A stretch of 64,000 nt of DNA from Amycolatopsis solani (GCF_033441515.1 NZ_JAWQJT010000001.1:2480001-2544000), one strand, 5' to 3'; shown: positions 35,754 to 46,483, counted from the first letter of the stretch. Translations and numbers: made by a program. Notes: a model not told the origin generated them from the letters alone.

Positions 35754-37565
35754 CGTACGCAATCCGCACGTTCGTCGTCTGTCCTGGCCAGCCCGCTGGC
35801 CGCGTCCGCGACGTCGGCCAGCCGGTCGGCGGGCAGGTGAATGCTGATCGTCGCGCGGCCGCCCGCGCGCCGTGCAGCCGAACCTGCAGGCGGGTGACCT
35901 CGAAGAGCGGTCGCAGAAGGTCCTCCGGGGCTTCGAGCAGGTGGGCAGCCAAGTAGGGCAGTGCGTCGAGCAGTTTCAGGTTCGCGGGCGCGGGCCGGTC
36001 GGTCTCGATGGTCTTCGCGTTGGCGGCCAGCGCCGCCTGGGTGGCTGATTTCTTCGTATCGAGCTCGTTGTAGGTGGCCCGCAGGGCTTTGGTGAAGGGG
36101 TCGTCCGGGGCGCCGTCCATGGCTTGGCGCAGGACCGCGGCCTGACGGCGTTCGATGTTCGCCACGGTCTGCTTCAGGCGATCTTCGTCAGCTTGCCGCT
36201 GACGATCAGCGGTGTCGTCAACGCTGCTGAGTTCGGCAGCCAAGGTGGCGCGCCGGTGTTCGCCGAAAATCCGCTCGGCGAAGAAGCTGGTCACCGCGTC
36301 TAGGATGCCGTCTTCGCGGACGTAGACACTGTGGCTGGCCTGCGTCTTGTTGTTCTTGTCGGGCTTGCACTGGTAGTACGAGGTCGTGCCGCGCCGTCGG
36401 CAGCCGAACATGCGGCGGCCGCAATCGCAGACCACCATTCCGCGAAGCAGGTACTTTCGGCGTGCCTGGGGGTGCTTGCTCATCCGGTGGCCGACCTCGA
36501 TGGCGTGTCGCCGCGGGCGCCGGCCGGCGGCGATCTCGTCGTACATCCACTTCGGGATCAGCGGCTCGTGGACCGGTTCGGGTGACCAGACCCAGAGCAT
36601 GGGGTCGTTGACCTTGCCATGTCGCGAGCGGCTGGCCCGGCGGTTGAATACCTGGTACCCGGTGTACTTCGGATTGCAGAGGATCTCGTAGACGCTGGTC
36701 TTGCCCCAGTGTCCTCGGGCGCGATCTGGGTTCGGCGGCGTTGGAGGCGGATACTTCTCGAGGTCGGTGTTCAGCCGGTCTGCGATCGTGATGTAGCCGA
36801 GGCCCTCGTGGTGGCGCCACGCGGCGATCTGGGTGACGGTCTCGCCGCATCGCCCGTCGGGTTCGAGGCGCGTCTTGGTCTGTCCTTTGGCGGCTTTGGT
36901 CGGGTTGGGGTGCCGGTAGGTCTTAGCGCGGTACCCGTATGGCGGTTTGCCGATGTTCCAGCCGTCGCGGACATGAGTACACAATCCGCCCCAGGACTGC
37001 TCGAGGGTGTTGAGGACCTCGTACTCGGCTACGGATTGGTTGATGCGCCGCTGCAGGATCCGCTGGGCGCGGCTGCCGGAGAGCGTGATCGGCTCATTGG
37101 AGGCGAAGAGCGGAACGTCTGCCTGTTCGAGAGCCCGCTCGATCGACAGGCCTTCAAAGGCACGCCGTGCGACGCGAGAGATGCTCTCGCAGATGACCAC
37201 GTCGAACCGGCGGTCCTGCCTCCTGCTTTCGGCCCGGAGGTCGGCGATGCCGCCGTCACGGGCGATCGGGATGTCGAAGCGTTCATAGCCGGACCCTTGA
37301 CCTCGGCGGTCCAGTTCATACGGCCCGACTCGACGTCGTAGAAGTGGGCAACAATGACCCAGGAGGTCGGGATAGAGTTTTTGCAGTTACCGAGCTGACG
37401 TATCAAGGACTGGCGTGGGTCCTGCTGGTCCTCAGTGGAGGTTCGGCCCAGGAACGCAACTCGTACTTCGCCGCGCAGGAGAGCGGTCGGCATCCCGAGC
37501 GGTGATACCGCGTAGTCCGAGAGGCCGGATGGACCTGAAGTGAAAGAAGAGTCCACGTCTGCCAC
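35713..37565 (-). pseudogene. Large serine recombinase (integrase) disrupted by a frameshift
   Basis: The N-terminal catalytic domain is read from GTG 37565, or internal ATG 37493 (VRVAFLGRTSTEDQQDPRQS, catalytic Ser in RTSTED). The frame shifts near 37316-37319, where ATGAACTGG appears to lack one G relative to the family's ESGRMELDRRG. From there the second frame continues (YELDRRGQGSGYERFD, FDVVICESISRVARR), then a recombinase domain and zinc ribbon (VVCDCGRRMFGCRRR). The C-terminal coiled region reads on into the antisense of the tRNA (TGLEPALNRF). A sequencing error cannot be excluded; otherwise the enzyme is inactive. Confidence 0.8.
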
Positions 37566-37753
37566 TATGCCGCCTCCCCGCTGCTGGCCGTACCGTCGCT
37601 GGTTTTTCTCGAGGCCCAACGTAGTAGAGTTCGAACAGTCGAGACCAAGTTATTCTGCAGTTCTTCGCCAGCGCTTCCTTCAATAAATTGTACATCGATG
37701 CGAAATTCTGGGAAATCGGTTCCTTGTCGCTGTGTAGTGCGAATGCTTTGCAT
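37565..37753 (-). CDS. Small protein coupled to the recombinase
   Basis: 62 aa from ATG 37753, with AGGAGC 7 nt upstream. Its TAG stop overlaps the recombinase GTG (TAGTG). It has a polar composition (MQSIRTTQRQGTDFPEFRID) and no recognised domain. Position and size suggest an accessory factor of the integrase module, perhaps excisionase-like, by inference only. Confidence 0.55.
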   Translation of the reverse strand: MQSIRTTQRQGTDFPEFRIDVQFIEGSAGEELQNNLVSTVRTLLRWASRKTSDGTASSGEAA

Positions 37754-37880
37754 GGCGGTGCTCCTGGCGGATGAGGCGTGACGCCTCTGACTCCGCGTTC
37801 GAGAGCCTGTGGAGACACACGGCTGCCAGATCGATAGGTCCGAGGGTTCACAGGTGAAGCACGTCGAAGCAGCTACCGGA

Positions 37881-37912
37881 TGGTTCTTGGTTCGAGTCCA
37901 AGCGGGGAAGCA
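37881..37912 (+). repeat. tRNA 3'-end remnant (attachment-site-like)
   Basis: The T arm CTTGG-TTCGAGT-CCAAG is followed by CGGGGAA and GCA. No matching TTCCCCG acceptor strand or anticodon arm lies upstream, so only the 3' part of a tRNA is present. It differs from the tRNA at 35680. Such 3' fragments mark the distal end of elements integrated into tRNA genes. Confidence 0.5.
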
Positions 37913-37940
37913 AAGCCCAGGTCACAGACCTAGGCTTTTT
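37913..37940 (+). terminator. Intrinsic terminator after the tRNA remnant
   Basis: AAGCCCAGGTC and GACCTAGGCTT pair with one mismatch around an ACA loop, followed by TTT. It lies directly behind the tRNA 3' remnant, as for a native tRNA terminator. Confidence 0.75.
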
Positions 37941-38764
37941 GCTACCCGGGAGTAGGGGTGACTTAGTGTCTATCTTGACGATCGTCCAAACCGTGGGTCT
38001 GCCCGGCTGCTGCTGCTGCCCTGGTGACGCTGTCGGCCAGCTCTGATGGTCGTCGGCGGGGCTGTACGGGCGCGGCTTCGCGGTGCACTGGTGCCTCCGG
38101 TACGCACTGCGTCGGCCCCGCGTCGATCGTTGGCTCATGGCTGGACACGACTCCGGCGCGTGACGGGGGTCTGCCGTGCTTCGTGTCGCCGGTGTGGAGG
38201 TGGCTTCTGTGCGGCCGACCGGCGTCGACGAGTGTTATCGATGACTTCCGAAGGTCCGGGTTCTTTTGTCGAGCCGATGTCAGCGGATGCTTCTCGTTGC
38301 GCTGGCCGGAGTGGGTCGTTCGGGACCTGGCGATGACCGCTGACGAGTTCGAGTCGGCGACTGATGGGTACGTTCTTGACCAGCTAGAACAGCGCTGATG
38401 ACCCCATCACTACGAGTGAGGTGGGCATGGTCGTCTGACCTGCAGTTTTGGTGAATCCGCAGGTCGGCTGGGGGCAGTTTGGGGCAGCCGCGTGCACTTC
38501 AGAGCGGTTGAGAGCAGTTCCGGACAGAGGCTTGCCCCAACTATGCCCCAGTGAAATTAGTGAGAGGACTGGCCGCGTTCGTCTCGAACAGCCGTGTGAT
38601 CGGCGAACGACCTCGGGTCTGGAGCCAGCTCAGCAGTATCGAGTCGAATGTCCCTCGTCCACTGCCGGAGCCCCAACGTGGCGAGGGACGACAGTCTCGA
38701 GGCCGACCCGCGTTGAGCTGCCGAGTGTGGCGTGCCGAGTCGCACGCTCTGCGGCATGAGCATG

Positions 38765-39060
38765 CGTAGCGACCCGGTCAGTCTGTGGTCGGCGGGATGC
38801 ATCGGCAGCGGCGACTGCACCGTCGGGGCATGGAAGCCGCAGCGCGACGTTACGAGGGCGAGTCGCCGCACCGCGGCCGCGGCTGGTCGCTACCACGTCA
38901 CGGAACTCCGGGTGGCCGAAGGCGTCCGTCGTGAGACCTCGCCGCCGGCGACTCGACACGCTCAGTTCGAGTTCGCGCCGGGCCACTGGCCGGCGGCGAG
39001 GAGCACCGCGCGCCGGGTGCGGGCACGCCCGGCCAGCCGACGGGCCTGCTGCGGCTGACT
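38765..39060 (-). pseudogene. imuA'-like gene fragment (decayed paralogue of the gene at 58472)
   Basis: The minus-strand translation contains VSSRRRRGLTTDAFGHPEFR, then DVVATSRGRG and NVALRLPCPDGAVAAADAS. This is nearly collinear with the C-terminal ~90 residues of the intact protein (VSSRRWRGLTDDGFGHLEFR, DVVATSRGRG). Upstream similarity (AVLLAAGQWPGA) is in another frame, so at least one frameshift has occurred, and the N-terminal half is missing. It has no start codon and is non-functional. Confidence 0.75.
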
Positions 39061-39323
39061 CCCGCGGGCAACAGCCGGGCTTCACCCGCCGCCGGAGCAT
39101 CGCGCCAAGTGGTCGCAAGGCCGGAGCCCTTCGTTACATCGCGTTGGTTGAGCTGCGTTCGCATCGATGATCCGGCCGCGGCTAAGTGCGTACGCCGCTG
39201 CCGACACGAGAACGTGTCCTTGAGATCTTGCCACGAACACCCGCTCATGCAGCCGGATAGAAGCGCCGCGGCGCTACTACTGGTGGGAACCGTGCCCACC
39301 TTTGGGCCGCACCACTCAACCGG

Positions 39324-39575
39324 TCATCGGGTCGCCCCCTCATTGACCTTTCGTGCCGAATGTGGCGTTTGTAACGGCCGAGAGAGCAATTGACTGGGGC
39401 GCGGCGCAGCAGCCGGCTGGCACACGGCGTAGGCGCGCAGGAGCGCTGACCGGTCTGCAGGCTCGGTTTCTCTGAGGATGCAGTGGAGGCCTGCGAGCCA
39501 GATCATCCGGCTGATCAACGAGCCGAAGAGAGGTGGTCCTGCGGTCATTAGCGCTGCTACAAGCCAATTGTTCAT
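39324..39575 (-). CDS. Small membrane protein of unknown function
   Basis: 83 aa. ATG 39575 is preceded by GGAG at a good distance. The N-terminal MNNWLVAALMTAGPPLFGSL and following hydrophobic stretch (ISRMIWLAGLHCIL) predict one or two membrane helices. A polar tail starting RETEPADRSALLRAYA follows. The overall pattern resembles small membrane proteins widespread in actinomycetes, but I cannot assign a function. Confidence 0.6.
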   Translation of the reverse strand: MNNWLVAALMTAGPPLFGSLISRMIWLAGLHCILRETEPADRSALLRAYAVCQPAAAPRPSQLLSRPLQTPHSARKVNEGATR

Positions 39576-42500
39576 GGGATCTCCGATGGTCGCGTCTTGC
39601 CTGGTGGAGACCATGTGACCTGTCTGCCTTTCTGGCTGGCGAGAACCCCAGACGGCTTCCAGACAGCTGCTCGCTCACCGCCCGCTGGGCAGGCGTTCGC
39701 CGTAGGCTTAGAGACATGCCTGGATCTGAAGGAGCCGGCGTGCAGCCCAACAGCGACGACTCCGTCTGGGAGGCGTTCGCAAGGCAGTTACAGGAGCTGC
39801 ACGCCACAGCCGGGGCGCCGTCGATGCGCGAGTTAGCGCGGCTGTTCAGCAAGGTCGGGAAGCCGTACGACCATCGCACGATCAACGAACTCCTGAATGG
39901 AAAGCGACCACCAAATTGGGAGTTCGTCAAGACCTTCGTGCTCGCCTGCGCACGCCACACCGGTGACAACAACCCCAACCTCGCGTCTTGGCAAGCTCGG
40001 CACACCAAGATGCAGCAAGACCTCGTCGCCATGCGCCCGCGCCGCCGGGCGGACACGCAGGAATGCCCCTACCGCGGACTAGAAATCTTTGCCACGGAGC
40101 ATGCTCGTTGGTTCCATGGGCGAGCCGCCGCAATCCGTGCGGTGCTGGCCGGGCTGGACAACGATTCCCACGCCACACTGCTACTAGGCCCATCTGGCGC
40201 CGGAAAATCCTCCCTTATGCGGGCTGGCGTGCTGCCCGCACTCGCCGACGGCGCGATCCCCGGCAGCGACAGCTGGCGGACCATCATCACCCGACCCGGC
40301 CAAGATTTACTTGAGGACTTCCGCGGCGATCGACCCACCCCGGCTCCGACCGACGAATCGATTAGGAGTGCGATCGAGAGCCGCCTAAGTGGCCAGTCAC
40401 CCAGCACTCGACTACTGCTGGTCGTAGACCAGTTCGAGGAAATGCTGACACCGTCCGAAACCGACAAGCACGCCCTACAGTCGGCAATTGACGAGATCAC
40501 CGCACTCATCGCCACCGCCCAACTCACCATCGTGCTGGTAATGCGAGACGACTTCTACCCCCGCCTAGCCGCCCACGCGCCGGACCTGCTGGAACTGCTG
40601 AAACCTGGCTTGGTCAACATTCCAGCAACGTTGAGCCTGGAGGAACTGCGTGACATCATCGTCAAACCGGCCGACCTGGCTGGCCTGCGCCATGAAGATA
40701 ACCTGCCAGAGCGAATTATTAGCGACGTACTAGCCGTCGACCGAACCACAGCAACCACCAGCCAAGCGCCGGTCACCGTTCTGCCCTTACTTGAGCTGAC
40801 TTTGCAGCAACTGTGGCATCGACGCTCAGGCAGCATTATGACCCACGACGCCTACCGACGGATTGGCGCTGTCGCGGGCGCCGTGACTACGTGGTGCGAC
40901 AACGTGATCGAGAGGCTGTCACCGACACAACGGCATACTGCGCAACGGATCTTGACTGCCCTGGTACGCCCAGCCGACGAGGAACGCCACATTCCGGCGG
41001 TCCGGCAGCAGTTGCCAATCGTAGTCCTGCACGAGCTAGCGGCGCCCGACCAGAAGGTCGCCAGAGCAGATGGGATCGACGACCAATTGCCCGACGATGT
41101 CCTCGACATGTTGACTACCAACCGGATCATTACGGCCCGCCACACCCACGCCCATGGCGACACAGAGCGGGGCAGGACTCCGGTAGCTGAACTGGTCCAC
41201 GACGCCCTGATCCACAACTGGGTTACCTTGCGCATCTGGATTAGCGAAGACCATCGATTCCAGGACTGGCTACGCCGTGCCCGTGAACACCAAAGCAATT
41301 GGACGCAACGCCGTGACCCTGACGACCTGTTGCACGGCACCGACCTAGCCGAAGGGCTGGACTGGTCGACGCAGCGTTCGGTGCCTCGGGATATCACAGC
41401 GTACGTGCGTGCGAGCCGCAGCCACCAACAGTCCCGGATGCGCCGCCTGCGTCTAAACAACATCGCCCTGATCACATTGGTCGTTGTCTCCCTTACAGCC
41501 ACTGCGATCGCCTGGACACAACGACAGTCTGCGGTGGCTGCGCAGGCCGTGGCGTTGTCACGCCAGCTCGCCTCCGCGTCGAACGCGCTGCTTGACAGCG
41601 ACCCCGACACGGCTTCGCTTCTCGCTGTTCAGGCTTACCGGACCAGCGACACAAACCAAGCCGTCGCCAGCCTCTACGCTGCCGCCGCGTTACCACTGCG
41701 CCACCGACTCATTGGGCACACCAACGATGTGAACTCGGTAGCGTTCAGCCCAGACGGGCGCATCGTCGCCAGCGCCGGCGGCGACAACACGGTTCGGCTG
41801 TGGGAGACCAAGAGCGGCAAACCTGTTGCGACCTTTGTCGGCCATAGCGGTGCTGTGACCGATGTCGCGTTCAGTCCAGACGGACACGTCCTCGCCAGCA
41901 GCAGCTCCGACGACACGCTGCGGTTGTGGAAAATCTCGACCGGTGACACCACGGTCATCCTGGCCGGTCACACCGGCCCCGTGGAATCGGTAGCGTTCAG
42001 TCCGGACGGACGCATCGTCGCCAGCGTCAGCACTGACAACACGATTCGAATTTGGGAGACCGAGACCGGCAAGCCTCGCGCCACCTGGTCTGACCATCGT
42101 TACGGCGGCATTTTGAACAGCGTCGCGTTCAGCCCCGACGGACGCACCCTCGTCACTGGCGGTGGCGACACCCGACTGTGGGATGTTGCCACCGGGCAAT
42201 CCCGCGCATTTCCCGGTACTGGCGCCGGCGTGACAGTGGGTACGCCGGTGGCATTCAGTCCCGACGGAAGGACGTTAGCAGGCACGCCCAACATCGAAAC
42301 CGTGCGGCTGTGGGACGTCGCGACGGGGCAGACTCACGCCGACCTCACCGGCCAAGCCGTCATGGTGAGATCTGTAGCATTCAGTCCCGACGGGCGCACC
42401 CTCGCCAGTACCAGCAGCGACAACAGGGTCTTGATGTGGGACACGGCCACTGGGAGATCCCTTGCCAGCCTCACAGGCCACAAGGGCGTAATCACCCTGT

Positions 42501-43091
42501 GACCTTCAGTCCCGACGGCCGCACTCTCGCCACTGCCAGCAGCGACCGCACGATCCGGCTCTGGGACGTGGCCACCGGCCGGACACGCACCACCCTCACC
42601 GGTCACGACACGACAGTGTCATCCGTAGGATTCAGCACCGACGGGCACACAGTCGCCAGCATCGACAGCCTTAGCACGGCGCGTCTGTGGGACGCCGCTA
42701 CGGGGCAACCCCGCGCCACGCTTACCAGCGACGCCAGCCGAAATGTTTGGGATCCTCCATCGGCACTCGGTCCTGACGGTCACAGCCTTGCCACCATCGA
42801 CAGCAAACGCACAGTATTGGTGCAAGACATTCCCACAGGGAAGATCCTTGCCGACCTAAGCGACCATGACGCGCCTCTCGGCGCGCTAGCGTTCAGCCCT
42901 GACGGGCAAACCTTCGCTGCTGCAGCCCGTCCCCGGTACGTAGGCGAGGACAAGACCGGCCGCGATTACATGGTTCGACTGTGGGACACCCACACCGGCA
43001 AGATCCGCGCCAGACTCACCGGCCACACCGACGACGTGATATCACTCGCGTTCAGCCGTAATGCCCGCATCCTCGCCAGCGCCGGCATAGA

Positions 43092-43207
43092 CCGCACGAT
43101 CCGGCTCCGGGACGTGGCCACCGGCCAGACACGCGTTACCCTCACTGGCCACACCGGTGTAGTCACATCGCTCGCGTTCAGTCCGGACGGCCGTACCCTC
43201 GCCAGCG
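43092..43207 (+). repeat. 116-bp direct repeat in WD40 region, copy 1
   Basis: Nearly identical to 43344-43459 (3 mismatches), with a 252-bp period. It covers parts of two WD40 blades (GQTRVTLTGHTGVVTSLAFS). The high identity implies a recent blade duplication or gene conversion. Confidence 0.85.
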
Positions 43208-43343
43208 CCAGTGACGACAACACTGTTCGAATGTGGGACGTCGCCACCGGAACCACTCGCTTATCCGTCCCATTCTACAACGCCGTCGGCCATTCGCTCG
43301 TTTTCAGCTGGGACGGCCACACCCTCGCCAGCGCCGACAACGA

Positions 43344-43459
43344 CCGCACGATCCGGCTCTGGGACGTGGCCACCGGCCAGACACGCGTTACCCTCACTGG
43401 CCACACCGGTGTAGTCACATCGCTCGCGTTCAGCCCGGACGGCCATACCCTCGCCAGCG
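43344..43459 (+). repeat. 116-bp direct repeat in WD40 region, copy 2
   Basis: Second copy of the unit at 43092-43207, in the same frame and the same blade register. Confidence 0.85.
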
Positions 43460-43619
43460 GAAGTACCGACCGCACGGTTCGACTATGGGAAATCTCGTTA
43501 CCTGACGTGCAGAGCGGGATTGAAAAGATCTGTCGCACTGTGAACCGGGGTTTCACCGAGCAGGAAAAAGCAACATACCTGCAAGGTAGCGCTATCTCAG
43601 TGCAAGCACCCTGCTCTCA

Positions 43620-43963
43620 CTAAGCTATGACATTGCCGACCGATTCGTCCCTCGACCCCCATCCCAGGGTGTCAACGACCAGAGGCAGCAGCACACCCGT
43701 TATCCACGTAGGCCTGTGCTGCGCCGCGATGACGTCACTGGCGCTCGAACGGTGCAGTCCGTCACGCCCGGCCACACCACACTGGGTCTTCTGTAGGAGC
43801 CTCTCATACGGGGTCTGGCCGGCCAGGCCGCCGTGGGGGCGGTGGTAGTTGTAGTAGTCCTCCCAGTCCTTGAGCTTGTCGTTGAAGGCGCCGATGTCGC
43901 CGAGGACGATACCGTCGAGCAGGCGGTAGAACTCCTCGGCGTCGATGCGGTGGGAACGCTCGA
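43620..43963 (-). pseudogene. IS481-type transposase, 3' part
   Basis: ERSHRIDAEEFYRLLDG and WEDYYNYHRPHGGLAGQTPY are the C-terminal third of an IS481/IS3-like DDE transposase, including the last catalytic Glu region. It continues in frame from the 5' part at 45324-46079 if the IS110 element is removed. The residues after YERLLQKTQ are not family-like and may be flanking DNA. The stop overlaps the WD40 gene stop by 2-3 bp. Confidence 0.85.
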
Positions 43964-45325
43964 TGCTCCTATGTTCGTCAAGCGGCATTGGGGTGCGGTG
44001 GTTGTGGGTGGGGTGTTGTTCGAGGAAGGTGGGCGTAGATCTCGCGGGCGATGTAGCGCTTGAGGCAGCGGATGATCTCGCGTTTGCTGAGTCCTTCGGC
44101 TGTCCGTCGTTCGACGTAGTCACGGGTGGGTTGATGGCGGCGCATCCGGACGATGGTCACGATGTAGAGGGCGCTGTTGGCCGCGCGATCACCGCTGCGG
44201 CTGAGGCGATGGCGTCCGGTGGTGCGGCCGCTGCTGGCTGGTTGCGGGGCGACCCCGCAGAGTTTGGCGAAGGCGGCCTCGCTGCGGATGCGGTCAGCGT
44301 TGTCGCCGGCGGTCACGAGGAACTGCCCGGCCAGCTCGATCCCGACGCCGTGAAGCTCGACCAGTTCCGGGACCGTGGCGCGGACCAGCGCTTCGATCTG
44401 CTTGTCGAGGGTTTTGATTTCCTCGTCCAAGGTCTTCCACCGGTGGGCGAGATCACGCAGTGCCGTGGTCACTCCGGCCGTGAGCAGCCGTGCGGGCGCG
44501 TCGATGAGGGTGAGGACGTCATCGGTCTCGGGATGCAACAGCAGACATCGGTTGATCAAGGTCCTCTTGGTCAGTGTCACCAGGTCGTCACGTAAGGGCG
44601 AGGGTGCGCCGATCATCACTCCCCACAGGGTGTTCAAGGTTTGGGTCCGGGTCTTGACCGCGCTGGAACGGGTGATCCGGAGGGTGCGGATCACCTCGAC
44701 GATGCCGGACTTGGCCTTCGGGGTTGCGGTCGAGGTCTGGCCCAGGACAGCGCGGGCGATCTGCTCGGCGTCCAGGCGGTCGGACTTGCCGTCCATCCGC
44801 CGGGCCAGGAGGTTTGGCCGGTTGACCTCGATAACCCGGACATTGGCGGTGGTGAGGAACCTGCTCAGGGTGGCCCCGAATGACCCGGTGCTTTCGACAC
44901 CGACCGCGGCGACGACACGGTGGCTTGTGATCCAGTCCAGCAACTGGGCGTAGCCGCGGTCGCGTGCAGGGAACTCGCGGTGTCCGAGGAGCCGGCCGTG
45001 CTCATCGACCACGGCTGCGTAGTGGGTGTGCTTGTGGGTGTCGACACCGCCGATGACACGGGTGGTAGAAGTTGTCATGCTGGAACTCGCTCCTCCGGTG
45101 TGTTCGCGCTGGCGGATGGGCGAACCGACCGGACGGGCGACAGGTCTGTGACGGGGCTTCTGATCCAAGCTCCTATCAGGTCAGACCCGTCTGGCCGGTG
45201 CGCATACGGTGCTGCGCCCGAGCGGGCCGACAAATCGAACGCAGGACACCACGAACTACCCGTGGGTCACACCTTGGCCGGGGTCAGACCAGCTCGGCGC
45301 AGCACCAGGCCCCAGTCTTCACAGA
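43964..45325 (-). mobile_element. IS110-type insertion sequence nested in an IS481-type transposase gene
   Basis: Removing these 1362 bp restores CGCTCGACCTTGCCG in frame (GKVERSHRID in the IS481 protein). A GA dinucleotide at both edges makes the exact boundary ambiguous by 2 bp. There are no terminal inverted repeats or long target duplications, as expected for IS110. It contains one transposase gene. Confidence 0.85.
43978..45078 (-). CDS. IS110-family transposase (DEDD recombinase)
   Basis: 366 aa from ATG 45078, with GGAGGAG about 10 nt upstream. The N-terminal RuvC-like DEDD domain begins VIGGVDTHKHTHYAAVVD (first Asp), with VGVESTGSFG and DRLDAEQIARA further in. The C-terminal transposase_20 domain has LHGVGIELAGQFLVTAGDN and the Ser-containing SSGRTTGRHRLSRSG. 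The frame is intact, so the element could be active. IS110 enzymes work with a bridge RNA from the noncoding end; the 247 bp upstream of the start (45079-45325) could encode it. Confidence 0.93.
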   Translation of the reverse strand: MTTSTTRVIGGVDTHKHTHYAAVVDEHGRLLGHREFPARDRGYAQLLDWITSHRVVAAVGVESTGSFGATLSRFLTTANVRVIEVNRPNLLARRMDGKSDRLDAEQIARAVLGQTSTATPKAKSGIVEVIRTLRITRSSAVKTRTQTLNTLWGVMIGAPSPLRDDLVTLTKRTLINRCLLLHPETDDVLTLIDAPARLLTAGVTTALRDLAHRWKTLDEEIKTLDKQIEALVRATVPELVELHGVGIELAGQFLVTAGDNADRIRSEAAFAKLCGVAPQPASSGRTTGRHRLSRSGDRAANSALYIVTIVRMRRHQPTRDYVERRTAEGLSKREIIRCLKRYIAREIYAHLPRTTPHPQPPHPNAA

Positions 45326-46079
45326 CCTTGCCGTTGAGCCGCGGCGTGGCGGGCCTGATGTAGACGTGGCCGATGCCTTGGTCGACCAGGTGCCAGTGGA
45401 ACGCTGACTGGAACTCGGCGCCGTTGTCGGTCTGGATCTTCTCGACCTGGCACGGCAGCCGGGACAGCACGTAGTCGGTGAACTGGATCTCGGGCTTCTG
45501 ATCGGCGCGGGGGTAGATGCGCGGGATCCGCAGGCGGGTGCAGTCGTCGATGGCGGTGTACTGGTAGTACCGCTTCTTCCGGCCGGCGTCGGCGGTGATC
45601 GGCTCGACGAACTTGACGTCGATCTGCACCTGGTGGCCGGGGCGCTGCTTCTCATACCGCTTCCACCGCTGCTGGTGGCGTTTGTAGCGCTGAGACGCTG
45701 GCAGCCGGCTCATGCCCAGGCGTTTGAGGATGCGGTAGATCGTGGAGTGGCCGATCTCCTGGTCGTGGTAGCGGCGCAGGTACATCTCGATCTTCAGCGG
45801 GCCGAAGTGGTAGTGCTGCCGCAGATGGATGATCTTCTCGACCACCTCGGGCGGGGTGATGGTCGGGCAGTGCAACGGGGCGCTCGAGCGGTCCTTCAAC
45901 CCGTCGAGGCCCTCGTCCTCGTAGCGGCGTTTCCACCGGTAGAACACGGTGCGGCCTATGCCGTAGTAGCGGCAGGTCGCCGCGACGTTGCCGCTGATCT
46001 CTTCGGCGTGACGCAGGACGGCCAGGCGCCGGTTCGCGCGCCTGACCAGGCCCTTCTCACTCCACACTCGCTCAGCCAT
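45324..46079 (-). pseudogene. IS481-type transposase, 5' part
   Basis: ATG 46079. An N-terminal helix-turn-helix (NVAATCRYYGIGRTVFYRWK) precedes an rve core with DVKFVEPI (Asp 1) and TAIDDCTRLRI / IQTDNGAEFQ (Asp 2). The gene is cut after ATPRLNGKV by the IS110 element. Inverted repeats of the IS481 element were not defined; TGTCAACAACCTCTGTCAG at 46109-46127 is a plausible right end. Confidence 0.88.
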
Positions 46080-46162
46080 GGGCCTCCCTTGATCAGGAAC
46101 TCAGACTGTCAACAACCTCTGTCAGTTTTAGAGCGAGCTCGATGCCATCGAACTGGAACTGC

Positions 46163-46483
46163 TCATGACACATCGAAGGCGACGCCAGGACGTCCTCGCT
46201 TCTGATCGGTACCTGGAATCAAGATGTCCACCCCAGGGCGCAACTCTACGTATGTATTGTGGTCGCTGAACGCGAGCGTGGTTTGCAGGCCGCCCCCAAT
46301 GTCGTACCCTGGGAAGTCGGGAAGAGTGGGAATAAGTCGAGGATGAGGACGCTGACCGCCCCACGTTCCCGAATCGCTTGCAGCGGCGTTGTGGGGCCCG
46401 AGCTCTCCTCCGACGCTCAGCAGGTGCTCGACGCGGACGAAGTGACTGGATGGCCACCACTTGCGCAGCGAAGGGAGTTTCAC
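46163..46483 (-). pseudogene. Possible gene fragment next to the IS481 element
   Basis: The minus-strand frame (115 codons from 46510, or from a GTG near 46483) has better composition than the opposite frame. It includes PHPRLIPTLPDFPGYDIGG and TYVELRPGVDILIPGTDQ. I recognise no family. It may be the remnant of a gene truncated by the IS481 insertion. Confidence 0.3.

Larger units (their letters stand above)
37754..39323. other. Decayed, mostly gene-free island segment
   Basis: Apart from the tRNA 3' remnant with terminator and the imuA'-like fragment listed separately, I see no convincing intact gene. The frame at 38024-38398 has no family resemblance and poor composition. Repeated GGGGCAGTTTGGGGCAG-like runs at 38470-38490 and a GACCTGC/GCAGGTC hairpin near 38440-38468 hint at old integration scars. 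Confidence 0.5.
39740..43623 (+). pseudogene. XRE-like/nSTAND NTPase with WD40 repeats, split by a frameshift
   Basis: GTG 39740 has AAGGAG 5 nt upstream; ATG 39716 is an alternative. An N-terminal helix-turn-helix-like domain (SMRELARLFSKVGKPYDHRT) precedes an nSTAND domain: Walker A LLLGPSGAGKSSLMRAG near residue 150 and Walker B LLLVVDQFEEML. One membrane helix follows near 580 (NIALITLVVVSLTATAIAW), then WD40 repeats with about 15 FSPDG-type turns, enough for two propellers. The frame stops at 42502 in GHKGVITL; the next frame resumes at once with PVTFSPDGRTL and runs to 43623. One C missing from the CCC run at 42493-42496 explains it. Intact proteins of this class are signal-transduction or phage-defence sensors. 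Confidence 0.82.

Noticed and set aside
38024..38398. Plus-strand frame in the gene-poor island segment
   Set aside because: No family resemblance, no good ribosome-binding site, and it overlaps other equally open frames.
43664..43690. TGTCAACGACCAGAGGCAG as the left inverted repeat of the IS481 element
   Set aside because: It resembles the right-end sequence only in the same orientation, not inverted, so element ends were left undefined.
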